A program made the translations under genes and the position numbers. A DNA stretch of 59,689 bases from Streptomyces sp. col6 (GTDB lineage Bacteria; Actinomycetota; Actinomycetes; Streptomycetales; Streptomycetaceae). The notes beneath the pieces are model-generated. The model was given only the letters and a program-made list of their open reading frames with translations, was not told where the DNA came from and did not search any database. Positions 33,283 to 42,493 of the stretch are shown here, piece after piece. Within the stretch, counting starts at the first letter, position 1. Each line of letters opens with the position of its first letter. The stretch lies in assembly GCF_008042035.1 (NCBI RefSeq), contig NZ_RDBL01000029.1, forward strand, positions 1,061,411-1,121,099, written 5' to 3'.

Positions 33283-33723
33283 ATGTACGGCTACGACCAG
33301 CATCAGGGCGCGCAGCAGCCGATGGGGGGCGGCTACGGCGAGCAGCCGCTGTACCCGGAACCCTCGCCGCCCTCGCTGGGCGACGCGGTACGGGCCTTCA
33401 CGACCGGCTCGCTGGCCGCCGAGGACTTCCAGCAGATCTTCGCGACCTCGAAGGTCTACTGCCCGCGCGGCGACAATCCCGGCTTCCTCGCGCTGCACAA
33501 CACCCAGCAGCCCGTGATCCCGATGTTCACCACGCTCAAGGAGCTGCGGCTGTACGCGGGCAAGGAGTCCAAGTACTTCGTGATCACCGGCGCCGAGGTG
33601 ATCGACCTGCTGCCCACCGGCTACGGCTTCGTCCTGGACATGGAGGGGGAGCACCGGATGGTCTTCGACGCGAAGGCCGTCGAACAGATGGTCGACTTCG
33701 CGATGCGCCGCATGTACGGCTAG
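33283..33723 (+). CDS. SseB-family protein
   Basis: A 146-residue protein. After a Gly/Gln/Pro-rich N-terminal stretch it has the SseB N-terminal-domain pattern: LGDAVRAFTTGSLAAEDFQQ, KVYCPRGDNPGF, VIPMFTTLKELRLYAG and LLPTGYGFVLDMEG. The SseB domain is found in enhanced-serine-sensitivity proteins and in secretion-associated proteins. Actinobacterial members are of unknown role and often lie near ESX or wall genes; none is visible here. ATG 33283 is preceded by a weak Shine-Dalgarno. A strong terminator follows. Confidence 0.78.
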   Translation: MYGYDQHQGAQQPMGGGYGEQPLYPEPSPPSLGDAVRAFTTGSLAAEDFQQIFATSKVYCPRGDNPGFLALHNTQQPVIPMFTTLKELRLYAGKESKYFVITGAEVIDLLPTGYGFVLDMEGEHRMVFDAKAVEQMVDFAMRRMYG

Positions 33724-33766
33724 ACGCCGTTGCCGCGCAGACGGCTGATCCGTCGATCCCAGGCTT

Positions 33767-33808
33767 CCGGAAGGGGCCCGTACCGCCGCCGGTACGGGCC
33801 CCTTCCGG
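33767..33808. terminator. Terminator after SseB-family gene
   Basis: A 19-bp perfect stem (CCGGAAGGGGCCCGTACCG with its complement) closing a CCGC tetraloop, about 45 bp after the stop. Confidence 0.85.
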
Positions 33809-33900
33809 CTGTCCGGGCCGTGCGGGAATGGACGGCACCTTGCAGGATGTTCACCATTCAACTAAATTGGTTCCAGAACAGTCCCCCGGAGGTGGCTCCC

Positions 33901-34857
33901 ATGCCCGCAGTGACCGTCGAGAACCCGCTGACCCTGCCCAAGGTGGCCGCTTCCGGCGACGCCGCGGCCCGTCCCGTGCTCGCCGTGACCACGGCGCCGA
34001 GCGGCTTCGAGGGCGAAGGCTTCCCGGTCCGCCGCGCCTTCGCGGGGATCAACTACAAGTACCTCGACCCGTTCATCATGATGGACCAGATGGGTGAGGT
34101 GGAGTACGCGGCGGGCGAGCCGAAGGGCACGCCCTGGCACCCCCACCGCGGCTTCGAGACCGTGACGTACCTGATCGACGGCTCCTTCATCCACCAGGAC
34201 TCCAACGGGGGCGGCGGCACCATCGGCAACGGCGACACCCAGTGGATGACCGCCGGGTCCGGGCTGCTGCACATCGAGGCGCCGCCGGAGTCCCTGGTCA
34301 TGTCGGGCGGCCTCTTCCACGGCCTCCAGCTCTGGGTGAACCTGCCGAAGGCCGACAAGATGATGGCCCCGCGCTACCAGGACATCCGCGGCGGCCAGGT
34401 CCAGCTGCTCGCGTCCCCGGACGGCGGCGCGCTGCTCCGCGTCATCGCCGGTGAGCTCGACGGTCACGAGGGCCCCGGCATCACCCACACCCCGATCACG
34501 ATGATCCACGCCACCGTGCGCCCCGGCGCCGAGGTGACGCTGCCCTGGCGCGAGGACTTCAACGGCCTCGCGTACGTGCTCGCCGGGCGCGGGTCCGTCG
34601 GTGCCGAGCGCAGGCCGGTCCACCTGGGCCAGACCGCCGTCTTCGGCGCCGGTTCCTCGCTGACCGTGCGCGCGGACGAGAAGCAGGACGGGAACACCCC
34701 CGACCTGGAGGTCGTCCTGCTCGGCGGCCGTCCCATCCGCGAGCCGATGGCGCACTACGGGCCGTTCGTGATGAACAGCCAGGCCGAACTGAAGCAGGCC
34801 TTCGAGGACTTCCAGGCCGGCCGCCTCGGCACCGTGCCCGCCGTCCACGGCATGTGA
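33901..34857 (+). CDS. Pirin-family protein
   Basis: A 318-residue bicupin. The N-terminal cupin has metal ligands in TPWHPHRGFETVTYL and GSGLLHIEAPPE, plus the conserved FIMMDQMGEVEY segment. The C-terminal cupin (about residues 180-300) includes LPWREDFNGLAYVLAGRGSVG. Bacterial pirins have quercetinase-type dioxygenase activity or modulate enzymes such as pyruvate dehydrogenase E1; which applies here is unknown. ATG 33901 follows GGAGGTGG at 7 nt spacing, which rules against the longer upstream frame. The AT-rich stretch at 33858-33880 (TTCAACTAAATTGG) is probably part of the promoter. Confidence 0.9.
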   Translation: MPAVTVENPLTLPKVAASGDAAARPVLAVTTAPSGFEGEGFPVRRAFAGINYKYLDPFIMMDQMGEVEYAAGEPKGTPWHPHRGFETVTYLIDGSFIHQDSNGGGGTIGNGDTQWMTAGSGLLHIEAPPESLVMSGGLFHGLQLWVNLPKADKMMAPRYQDIRGGQVQLLASPDGGALLRVIAGELDGHEGPGITHTPITMIHATVRPGAEVTLPWREDFNGLAYVLAGRGSVGAERRPVHLGQTAVFGAGSSLTVRADEKQDGNTPDLEVVLLGGRPIREPMAHYGPFVMNSQAELKQAFEDFQAGRLGTVPAVHGM

Positions 34858-34989
34858 CCCCCGGCCGGGCCCGTGCCGCCGTCGTGCGGCACGCACCCGG
34901 CTCCGCCGCCCGCGCCACTGTGTGACGCCCCGTCACTCGTACGGCGGCGCGGGCGGGACACCGCTCCCGCGCCGTGTTCGGCTGGGCGG

Positions 34990-36060
34990 GTGCAGACCCA
35001 GAAGCCACTCCTGCCCGACGGCGCCCGGCGGACGGCCGCCTGGTGCGGTGTCGTCCTGCTGGTCGCCGGTGTCGCCGCCGTCGGCGTCTGGCTGTGCGTC
35101 ATCTTCAAGACCGCCGTCACGCCGGTGCTGCTCGCCCTGCTCGGTACGGCGCTGCTCGGCCCGGCCCACCGCCGGATGACCGCCCACGGCGTGAACCGCT
35201 CGGTGGCCGCCGGGCTCACCTGCGCCCTGCTCCTCGCCGTGGTCGGCGGCGCCGGCTACATCGTCGTGGCCGCGCTCGTCGACACCGGCGACCAGATCGT
35301 CCGGTCGCTGAAGGACGCCGGGCAGTGGGTCGTCGACCACTTCCAGGTCGCGGACGACCTGAGCGTGGACGACCTGGAGGCCAACGCCCGCAAGCTCGTC
35401 GAGAAGTTCGGCGCGAGCGCCGCGGGCGGGCTGCTCACGGGCATCAGCCTCGTCGGCTCCCTCATCGCCACCAGCGTCCTCGCGCTGCTGCTGACCTTCT
35501 TCTTCCTGCGCGACTCCGACCGGGCCGCGAAGCTCGCCCACACCATCGCCCCGCGCGGCACCGGGGACATGGTCGAGGCCATGGGCCGGCGGGCCTTCGA
35601 GGCGATCCAGGGTTTCATGCGCGGGACGACGCTCATCGCGCTGATCGACGCCGTCTGCATCACGGTCGGGCTGCTGATCCTGCGGGTGCCGGGCGCGGTG
35701 GGGCTCGGCGCGCTGGTGCTCGTCGGCGCCTACATCCCGTACCTCGGCGCGTTCATCTCCGGGGCCGTCGCGGTCCTGGTGGCGCTCGCCGACCGGGGGT
35801 TCGTGATCGCGCTCTGGGCGCTCGGCGTGGTGCTCGCCGTCCAGGTGCTGGAGGGCCATGTCCTCCAGCCGATGATCCAGAGCCGTACGGTCCAGATGCA
35901 CCCCGCGATGATCCTGATCGCCCTCACGGCCGGGGCGAGCGTGGCCGGCATCCTCGGCATGCTGCTGGCGGTCCCGCTGTGCGCGGCGGCCTTCGGCATC
36001 CTCGGCGAACTGCGCAAGGGCGGCGGGGCCGAGCCCCGGCCGCCGGAGGAGCCCGCCTAG
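34990..36060 (+). CDS. AI-2E family transporter
   Basis: A 356-residue membrane protein with 7-8 TM helices: GVVLLVAGVAAVGVWLCVIF, AGLTCALLLAVVGGAGYIVVAAL, and LIATSVLALLLTFFFL. A conserved central part GTTLIALIDAVCITVGLLIL and AYIPYLGAFISGAVAVL follows, with the family tail LEGHVLQPMIQSRTVQMHPA. Members export autoinducer-2 or act as Na+/H+ antiporters; Streptomyces has no clear AI-2 system, so the name should not be read as function. GTG 34990 begins VQTQKPLLPDG. It runs convergent to the SpoIIE phosphatase with a 46-bp gap and no clear hairpin. Confidence 0.86.
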   Translation: MQTQKPLLPDGARRTAAWCGVVLLVAGVAAVGVWLCVIFKTAVTPVLLALLGTALLGPAHRRMTAHGVNRSVAAGLTCALLLAVVGGAGYIVVAALVDTGDQIVRSLKDAGQWVVDHFQVADDLSVDDLEANARKLVEKFGASAAGGLLTGISLVGSLIATSVLALLLTFFFLRDSDRAAKLAHTIAPRGTGDMVEAMGRRAFEAIQGFMRGTTLIALIDAVCITVGLLILRVPGAVGLGALVLVGAYIPYLGAFISGAVAVLVALADRGFVIALWALGVVLAVQVLEGHVLQPMIQSRTVQMHPAMILIALTAGASVAGILGMLLAVPLCAAAFGILGELRKGGGAEPRPPEEPA

Positions 36061-36106
36061 CGGCCGTGCGGAGGGGCGTTACGGGCGGGGGCCCCACGCG
36101 GGCTTC

Positions 36107-38230
36107 TCAGAGGTCGTCGAAGGCGTCCAGGTCCGGCACGGCCGGTTCCGGCTGCTCGGCCTCGTTCAGCTCGAACCAGATCGACTTGCCCGCACCGCGC
36201 GGATCGACCCCCCACTGGTGCGCGAGCATCTCCATCAGCACCAGGCCCCGGCCGCTGGAGGCCATCTCCCCGGGCCGCCGCTTGTGCGGCAGCTCGTCGC
36301 TGGCGTCGGCCACGTCCACCCGCAGGCACCGCTCCCCCGGCGGTCCGGTCGCCTGGGCGACCATCAGCGCGTCGCCGTCCGTGTGCACCAGGACGTTCGT
36401 GGCCACCTCGGAGAGCAGCAGCACCGCCGCGTCGACCTGGTCGGGGTCCGCCCAGTCGTGCAGCAGCTCCCGCAGCAGCTGCCGGGCCGCCGAGATCCGC
36501 TCGGGTTCGGCCTGGGCGATGGTCAGCGCGGTCCGCCGGGCCACGGACGGGGGCGTGACGGACCCCTCGCGGCGCAGCAGCAGCACCGCCACGTCGTCCT
36601 CGCGCCGGTCGGCGAGCGGCCCGGTCGTGTAGTGCGAACCCGGCCCGTGCACGGCCTGCACCAGCGCGTCCGCGAGCTTCTCCAGGTCGCCGGTGTGCCG
36701 TTCCAGGATCGGCCGGAGCCGGACCCAGCCGGTGGCCAGGTCGTGGCCGCCGGTCTCGATCAGCCCGTCCGTGCACAGCATGATCGTTTCACCGGCTCCG
36801 AGGACGATCCGGGTCGTCGGATAGTCCGCGTCCGCCTCGACGCCCAGCGGCAGCCCGCCCTCGGTCTGCCGGATGACGGCGGTGCCGTCGGCGGTCATCA
36901 CCACGGGGTCGGGATGGCCGGCCCGTGCGATCTCCAGCACCCCGGTCTCCGGGTCGGCCTCCGCGTACAGGCAGGTCGCGAAGCGGGCGGCCGTGCCGTC
37001 GTCGTCCTCGTGGGGCTCGGTGAGACCGGAGAGGAAGCGCGAGGCGCGCGCGAGCACCGCGTCGGGGCGGTGCCCCTCGGAGGCGTACGCGCGCAGGGCG
37101 ATCCTGAGCTGGCCCATGAGCCCGGCCGCCCGTACGTCGTGCCCCTGGACGTCGCCGATGACGAGGGCGATGCGGCCGCTGGGCAGCGGGATCAGGTCGT
37201 ACCAGTCGCCGCCGACCTGGAGGCCGCCGCCGGTCGGCACATAGCGCGCGGCCACGGTCATACCCGGGATGCCGGGGCCGAGCGAGGGCATCATCGTGCG
37301 CTGGAGGCCCAGCGACAGCTCCCGTTCGGTGTCGGCGGCACCCGCGCGGGCCAGCGCCTGGGCGAGCATGCGGGCCACGGTCGTCAGCACGGACCGCTCG
37401 TCCGGCGAGAACGACACCGGGTGCCGGAATCCCGCCATCCAGGTGCCCATCGTGCGCCCGGACACGATCAGCGGCAGGAAGGCCCAGGAGCGGCGCCCGA
37501 ACCGGCGGGCCAGCGGCCAGGTGGCGGGGTAGCGGCTGCGGTAGTCGTCCGGTGTGGGCAGATAGATCGCCCGGCCCGTCCGGACGACCTCGGTGGCGGG
37601 GTAGTCCGTGTCCAGCGGCATATGGGTGAACGGACCCTCTTCGCCCACGCCGTGCCCGTGCTGCCCGACGATGGTCAGCCGCTCGCCCTCGACGCCGAAG
37701 ACCGCGAGGCCGTCCGGCGAGAACCCGGGCATGGAGAGGGAGTACGCGACCCGCAGCACCTCCGTGGTGGACCCGGCCTCGGCCAGCGCCCGCCCCGCGT
37801 CCAGCAGGAACGCCTCCCGGGAGCGCCGCCAGTCGCCGGTGATCGCGGTGCGCGTCCCGGCGGCGCCGGGCGGGGGCTCGGCGACCTCCTGAAGGGTGCC
37901 GACGAGCACGTAGTCCCTGTTGCCCTCGCCGCCCGGTGCGGGCCGGGAGCGGCTGCGCACGGTGCGCAGGACCCGGCCGTTTCCGTCCACGATGCGCAGC
38001 CGCGCCTCGGCGAGGGTGCCCTCGGCCACGGCCAGGCCGACCACCCCGGCGATCTCGTTCCAGTCGACGGGGTGGAAGCGGGAGCGGACCTCCGACTCGC
38101 GGAATACACCGGGCTTCGGGGGCAGCTCCAGCAGACGGGCGGCCTCCGCGTCGAGCGTGACCGTCCCGGCTCCGTTGTCCCAGCGCCACAGCCCGGTCGC
38201 GGTCGCGGCCAGCACGTCCTCGGTGCGCAT
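36107..38230 (-). CDS. PAS-GAF-SpoIIE phosphatase with C-terminal HATPase kinase domain
   Basis: A 707-residue cytosolic signalling protein that combines anti-sigma-factor kinase and antagonist-phosphatase modules. N-terminal PAS-like domain about 1-115 (GLWRWDNGAGTVTLDAEAARL). GAF domain about 135-300 (LLDAGRALAEAGSTTEVLRV through LTTVARMLAQALARAG). SpoIIE/PP2C phosphatase about 320-555, with metal-binding Asp in GGDWYDLIPL and VIGDVQGHDVRAAG and later CTDGLIETGG. RsbW-like HATPase about 580-690 (LLLSEVATNVLVHTDGDALM, GRGLVLMEMLA). Such fusions tune sigma-factor release in response to a sensed ligand. ATG 38230 begins MRTEDVLAATATGLWRW. It is divergent from aspS. Confidence 0.92.
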   Translation of the reverse strand: MRTEDVLAATATGLWRWDNGAGTVTLDAEAARLLELPPKPGVFRESEVRSRFHPVDWNEIAGVVGLAVAEGTLAEARLRIVDGNGRVLRTVRSRSRPAPGGEGNRDYVLVGTLQEVAEPPPGAAGTRTAITGDWRRSREAFLLDAGRALAEAGSTTEVLRVAYSLSMPGFSPDGLAVFGVEGERLTIVGQHGHGVGEEGPFTHMPLDTDYPATEVVRTGRAIYLPTPDDYRSRYPATWPLARRFGRRSWAFLPLIVSGRTMGTWMAGFRHPVSFSPDERSVLTTVARMLAQALARAGAADTERELSLGLQRTMMPSLGPGIPGMTVAARYVPTGGGLQVGGDWYDLIPLPSGRIALVIGDVQGHDVRAAGLMGQLRIALRAYASEGHRPDAVLARASRFLSGLTEPHEDDDGTAARFATCLYAEADPETGVLEIARAGHPDPVVMTADGTAVIRQTEGGLPLGVEADADYPTTRIVLGAGETIMLCTDGLIETGGHDLATGWVRLRPILERHTGDLEKLADALVQAVHGPGSHYTTGPLADRREDDVAVLLLRREGSVTPPSVARRTALTIAQAEPERISAARQLLRELLHDWADPDQVDAAVLLLSEVATNVLVHTDGDALMVAQATGPPGERCLRVDVADASDELPHKRRPGEMASSGRGLVLMEMLAHQWGVDPRGAGKSIWFELNEAEQPEPAVPDLDAFDDL

Positions 38231-38382
38231 TGCCCCACTTTAAACCGCCCTGTGCGAGGACGGCAGCGATGCGGAGCCGCGGACGATCTTGGTGCGGGCA
38301 AAGACAATGAAACGCCCCGGTCGCGGGCGGTAGCCTGGGAGGGCTGATTTCTCCCCCAACCGCGAAGACTGGATGAACGACG

Positions 38383-40164
38383 ATGCATCGGTACAGGTCC
38401 CACACCTGCGGCGAGCTCCGCGCCTCTGACGTCGGCACCGACGTCCGGCTGAGCGGCTGGCTGCACAATCGCCGAGACCTGGGCGGCATCCTCTTCATCG
38501 ATCTGCGCGACCACTACGGTCTGGTGCAGCTCGTCGCCCGCCCCGGCACCCCGGGCAACGAGGCGCTGGCCAAGCTCACCAAGGAGACCGTCGTACGGAT
38601 CGACGGCAAGGTCTCCGCGCGCGGCACCGAGAACGTCAACCCGGACCTGCCGACCGGCGAGATCGAGATCGAGGTCTCCGAGGTCGAGGTGCTGGGCGAG
38701 GCCGGCCCGCTGCCCTTCACGATCAACGCCGAGGACGGCGTGAACGAGGAGCGGCGCCTGGAGTACCGCTTCCTGGACCTGCGCCGCGAGCGCATGCACC
38801 GCAACATCATGCTGCGCTCCGCCGTGATCGCCTCGATCCGCTCCAAGATGGTGGCCCTCGGCTTCAACGAGATGGCGACGCCGATCCTCACCGCGACCTC
38901 GCCCGAGGGCGCCCGCGACTTCGTCGTCCCGTCCCGGCTGAACCCCGGCAAGTTCTACGCGCTGCCGCAGGCCCCGCAGCAGTTCAAGCAGCTGCTGATG
39001 ATCTCCGGCTTCGACCGCTACTTCCAGATCGCGCCCTGCTTCCGCGACGAGGACGCCCGCGCCGACCGTTCGCCGGGCGAGTTCTACCAGCTCGACGTCG
39101 AGATGTCCTTCGTCGAGCAGGAGGACGTCTTCCAGCCGATCGAGAAGCTGATGACCGAGCTGTTCGAGGAGTTCGGCAACGGCCGTCACGTCACCTCGCC
39201 GTTCCCGCGCATCCCGTTCCGCGAGTCGATGCTGAAGTACGGCAACGACAAGCCGGACCTGCGCGCGAAGCTGGAGCTCGTCGACATCTCCGACGTCTTC
39301 GCGGACTCGGGGTTCAAGGCGTTCGCCGGCAAGCACGTCCGCGCCCTTCCGGTGCCGGACACGGCGGGCCAGTCCCGCAAGTTCTTCGACGGCCTCGGCG
39401 ACTACGCCGTGCAGCACGGCGCCAAGGGCCTGGCCTGGGTCCGCGTCGGCGAGGACGGCACGCTGGCCGGCCCGATCGCCAAGTTCCTCACCGAGACCGA
39501 CGTCAAGACCCTCACCGAGCGCCTCTCGCTCGTCCCGGGCCACGCCGTCTTCTTCGGCGCCGGCGAGTTCGACGAGGTCTCCAAGATCATGTCCGCCGTC
39601 CGCGTCGAGGCCGCCAAGCGGGCCGGCCACTTCGAGGAGGGCGTCTTCCGGTTCTGCTGGGTCGTCGACTTCCCGATGTACGAGAAGGACGAGGAGACCG
39701 GCAAGATCGACTTCTCCCACAACCCCTTCTCGATGCCCCAGGGCGGCCTGAAGGACCTGGAGGAGAAGGACCCGCTGGACATCCTCGCCTGGCAGTACGA
39801 CATCGTCTGCAACGGCATCGAGCTGTCCTCCGGCGCCATCCGTAACCACGAGCCCGAGCTGATGATCAAGGCCTTCGAGATCGCCGGCTACGACCGCGAG
39901 ACCGTGGAGCACGAGTTCGCGGGCATGCTCAAGGCCTTCCGCCTCGGCGCCCCGCCGCACGGCGGCATCGCCCCGGGCGTGGACCGCATCGTGATGCTGC
40001 TGGCCGACGAGCCCAACATCCGGGAGACGATCGCCTTCCCGCTGAACGGCAACGCCCAGGACCTGATGATGGGCGCCCCGACCGTGCTGGACGAGACGCG
40101 GCTGCGCGAGCTGAACATCCAGCTCCGCAAGCCGGCCACCTCGGCGAAGGACGCGCAGAAGTAG
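38383..40164 (+). CDS. aspS: Aspartate--tRNA(Asp/Asn) ligase
   Basis: A 593-residue class II aminoacyl-tRNA synthetase of bacterial type. The N-terminal OB-fold anticodon-binding domain (HTCGELRASDVGTDVRLSGW) is followed by the catalytic core. Class II motif 2 is FRDEDARADRSPGEFYQLD (about residues 220-238), the bacterial GAD insertion domain is about 290-410, and motif 3 is GGIAPGVDRIVMLL (about 525-538). Streptomyces generally lack AsnRS and make Asn-tRNA through Asp-tRNA(Asn) and GatCAB, so this enzyme is probably non-discriminating; that part is inference. ATG 38383 begins MHRYRSHTCG. A parS site with terminator follows 30 bp after the stop. Confidence 0.97.
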   Translation: MHRYRSHTCGELRASDVGTDVRLSGWLHNRRDLGGILFIDLRDHYGLVQLVARPGTPGNEALAKLTKETVVRIDGKVSARGTENVNPDLPTGEIEIEVSEVEVLGEAGPLPFTINAEDGVNEERRLEYRFLDLRRERMHRNIMLRSAVIASIRSKMVALGFNEMATPILTATSPEGARDFVVPSRLNPGKFYALPQAPQQFKQLLMISGFDRYFQIAPCFRDEDARADRSPGEFYQLDVEMSFVEQEDVFQPIEKLMTELFEEFGNGRHVTSPFPRIPFRESMLKYGNDKPDLRAKLELVDISDVFADSGFKAFAGKHVRALPVPDTAGQSRKFFDGLGDYAVQHGAKGLAWVRVGEDGTLAGPIAKFLTETDVKTLTERLSLVPGHAVFFGAGEFDEVSKIMSAVRVEAAKRAGHFEEGVFRFCWVVDFPMYEKDEETGKIDFSHNPFSMPQGGLKDLEEKDPLDILAWQYDIVCNGIELSSGAIRNHEPELMIKAFEIAGYDRETVEHEFAGMLKAFRLGAPPHGGIAPGVDRIVMLLADEPNIRETIAFPLNGNAQDLMMGAPTVLDETRLRELNIQLRKPATSAKDAQK

Positions 40165-40194
40165 CGCTGTCCGACCCGCGCGCCCCGCACCGGG

Positions 40195-40208
40195 GTTTCA
40201 CGTGAAAC
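40195..40208. other. parS: parS centromere site 3 (ParB binding)
   Basis: A perfect GTTTCACGTGAAAC palindrome, 3' A included, in the aspS 3' intergenic region. Its last three bases are also the first bases of a terminator stem. Confidence 0.92.
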
Positions 40209-40239
40209 AGCCCTCGGCCACCTCCGGCCGGGGGCTGTT
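40206..40239 (+). terminator. aspS terminator fused to parS
   Basis: A 14-bp stem (AACAGCCCTCGGCC paired with GGCCGGGGGCTGTT, one T-G wobble) around loop ACCTCC. It starts 41 bp after the aspS stop and inside the right edge of parS. Confidence 0.8.
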
Positions 40240-40318
40240 CCGCGCTCGCGGGGCCGTCCACAGGAACGCACAGCCCGCTCCCACGCCCCTGCCAGCTCGG
40301 CTCCCTAACGTTCCCCGC

Positions 40319-41263
40319 ATGACAGAGACTCAGGGACCAGCACACAAGCAGGACCTGACCCGTCGCCGGGTGATTCTCGCCGGTGGCGCGGCCGTCGCCG
40401 CCGCCGGAATCGGGGCCGGAGCCGTCGCGAACGCCTCGGCCGGAGAGGGCCGGAGCAGCGGTGCGAAGAAGCCCTCCGGAAAGGCCGGGACGTGCTACCG
40501 CCTGACCTCGGAGACCACCGAGGGCCCGTACTACATCGACGCGGACAAGATCCGGAAGGACATCACCGAGGACAGGGAGGGCATCCCGATGACCCTCCGC
40601 CTCAAGGTGATCGACACCGACACCTGCAAGCCGCTGAAGCACGCGGCCGTCGACATCTGGCACTGCGACGCGCTGGGCATCTACTCCGGGTACGAGAGCG
40701 TCAGCTCCGGCGGACCGGGCGGCGGCACCCCGCCGAGCGACGCCCCCACGGACGCACCGACCGGCACCCCGACCGACGCCCCCACCGGCACCCCGCCGAC
40801 CGGTACGCCTCCGTCGGGCGGCCCCGGCGGGGGCGGCGGCCACACCGAACCGACCGACGACGAGCGCTATCTGCGCGGCACCCAGCTCACCGACAAGAAC
40901 GGGTACGTGGAGTTCCGCACGGTCTTCCCGGGCTGGTACCAGGGCCGCGCGGTCCACATCCACACCAAGGTGCACGTCGGCGGCAAGCTGACCGAGGACG
41001 GGTACGAGGGCGGGCACACCTGCCACACCGGCCAGTTCTTCTTCGCGGAGTCCGCGGTCCTCGACTCGGCGAAGGTCGCGCCGTACTCCACCAGCACCAC
41101 CACGCGCACGACGCTGACCGAGGACACCATTTACGACCGGAGCGGTGTCACGGGCGGGCTGCTGAAGCTCTCCTACCGGAAGAACCACATCGCGCGCGGC
41201 GTCGTCGGCTCGATCACCATGGGCGTGGACCCCGACGAGACGCACGACGGAACGGACCTCTGA
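40319..41263 (+). CDS. Tat-exported intradiol ring-cleavage dioxygenase
   Basis: A 314-residue non-haem Fe(III) dioxygenase that cleaves catechol-type rings between the hydroxyls. It has a twin-arginine signal (TRRRVILAGGAAVAAAGIG, about residues 14-32), so it folds in the cytosol and acts outside, probably on lignin-derived aromatics. Iron ligands are expected at Tyr in TEGPYYID, Tyr in FPGWYQGR, and two His in AVHIHTKVH. A low-complexity Gly/Pro/Thr insert of about 50 residues (SSGGPGGGTPPSDAPTDAP onward) interrupts the domain between GIYSGYES and DERYLRGTQ. ATG 40319 is just upstream of the signal. No beta-ketoadipate genes are nearby, consistent with an isolated secreted enzyme. Confidence 0.88.
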   Translation: MTETQGPAHKQDLTRRRVILAGGAAVAAAGIGAGAVANASAGEGRSSGAKKPSGKAGTCYRLTSETTEGPYYIDADKIRKDITEDREGIPMTLRLKVIDTDTCKPLKHAAVDIWHCDALGIYSGYESVSSGGPGGGTPPSDAPTDAPTGTPTDAPTGTPPTGTPPSGGPGGGGGHTEPTDDERYLRGTQLTDKNGYVEFRTVFPGWYQGRAVHIHTKVHVGGKLTEDGYEGGHTCHTGQFFFAESAVLDSAKVAPYSTSTTTRTTLTEDTIYDRSGVTGGLLKLSYRKNHIARGVVGSITMGVDPDETHDGTDL

Positions 41264-41334
41264 CCGCGCGCACCCGACGCGGTCGCACCGGCCGCCCCGC
41301 AGAGCCTCCTCAGGCCTCCGTCCCCCCGCGGAGT

Positions 41335-41378
41335 CGAAGGGCCCGGAACCCGTATACGGCAGGGTTCAGGGCCCTTCG
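41335..41378. terminator. Terminator after dioxygenase gene
   Basis: A composite hairpin: outer 10-bp CGAAGGGCCC/GGGCCCTTCG and inner ACCC/GGGT around GTATACGGCA. It starts 71 bp after the dioxygenase stop. The rest of the intergenic space to 41557 shows no further element. Confidence 0.75.
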
Positions 41379-41556
41379 TGCGCTCCCGGCCGCGAGGGCC
41401 GCCACGGACGGCAGGGACGGGCGGCCGGATCCATGCACATGGGCGAATCACCTGAACAGCTACGGCCGGATGGGCTGCGGCGCGGATTGGGCGGTGACGC
41501 GGGCGGCAATGACTGGGTGGGCCGACCCCGGCGCATTGACTGCTGAGGAGCCCTCC

Positions 41557-42390
41557 GTGCCCGTGCCCCCTTCGCGCGCACCCCTGCGCCTGCCGCACGT
41601 CGTCTGCTCCCTGGTCCTGCTGGTGCTGCTCGCGGGGTGCGGAGCGGGCGGTCTCGCCGGTACGGAACTGAGCGGGCCCACTACGGAACACACGCCGGTC
41701 CGGGGCGTACCGGGTCCGCCCGGGGCCGCCGCGTCCGCAGCCGGGGCACCGTCGCGCGAGGTGCCGTCCGTGCCCGCGGCCTCGCCGCGGCCCACGGAGA
41801 TCCCGGGACTCGGGCCGAGGACCCGGGCGGCGATCCCGGCCGGGGCACGGCAGGCCTTCGTGGTGACCGGTGAGGGGCCGGACTCCAACCGTTCGACCGC
41901 CGTCCTCTACACCCTGGACGGGCCCACCGGCCCCGGCTGGCGGGCCTCGCTGGGCCCGTGGCCCGCCCACAACGCCCTCAACGGCTGGACCGGCGAGCAC
42001 TGGGAGGGCGATCTGCGCTCACCCGTCGGCGTCTTCACGCTGACCGCGGCGGGCGGCCGCCTCGAACCCCCGCAGACGGCGCTCCCGTACGAGCTGAGCC
42101 CCGACTTCGCCGTGACGGGCGAGGGGTTCCACGGGGAGCCGCTGGAGGGCTCGTTCGACTACGTCGTCGCCATCGACTACAACCGGGTCCCCGGCACCTC
42201 CCCGCTCGACCACACCCGTCCCCTCGGCGAGGAGCGCGGCGGCGGCATCTGGGTCCACGTCGACCACGGGGGCCCGACGCAGGGCTGTGTGTCGGTCACC
42301 GAGGACCGGATGAAGGAACTCCTCGGAGCGCTCGACCCGGAGCAGAAGCCCGTCATCGTGATGGGCGACGCGGAGTCACTGGGCCGCTGA
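41557..42390 (+). CDS. L,D-transpeptidase (YkuD-type) lipoprotein
   Basis: A 277-residue exported cell-wall enzyme. The lipoprotein signal LPHVVCSLVLLVLLAGC has lipobox LAGC (Cys about residue 28). A Pro/Ser/Ala linker follows, then the YkuD-like catalytic domain (about 105-275) with HVDHGGPTQGCVSV providing catalytic His and Cys. It should form 3-3 peptidoglycan cross-links or attach proteins, a penicillin-insensitive reaction. GTG 41557 has GAGGAG at 6-nt spacing; an in-frame ATG at 41509 lacks a comparable site. It lies 103 bp upstream of a two-component system on the same strand, which could sense the wall it modifies. Confidence 0.85.
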   Translation: MPVPPSRAPLRLPHVVCSLVLLVLLAGCGAGGLAGTELSGPTTEHTPVRGVPGPPGAAASAAGAPSREVPSVPAASPRPTEIPGLGPRTRAAIPAGARQAFVVTGEGPDSNRSTAVLYTLDGPTGPGWRASLGPWPAHNALNGWTGEHWEGDLRSPVGVFTLTAAGGRLEPPQTALPYELSPDFAVTGEGFHGEPLEGSFDYVVAIDYNRVPGTSPLDHTRPLGEERGGGIWVHVDHGGPTQGCVSVTEDRMKELLGALDPEQKPVIVMGDAESLGR

Positions 42391-42493
42391 TCCGCCGCCC
42401 CGGGCCGGAGAGCTTTGCGAAACGTCCCTTCCCGTATCAAGGACGCATCCTGGGAGGGAGTGGACACGCATGCACGAGGCGAGGGACATCACG

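Noticed and set aside
34990..36060. Quorum-sensing autoinducer-2 exporter
   Set aside because: Only the family name supports this; no luxS or lsr genes are in the window, and many family members are antiporters.
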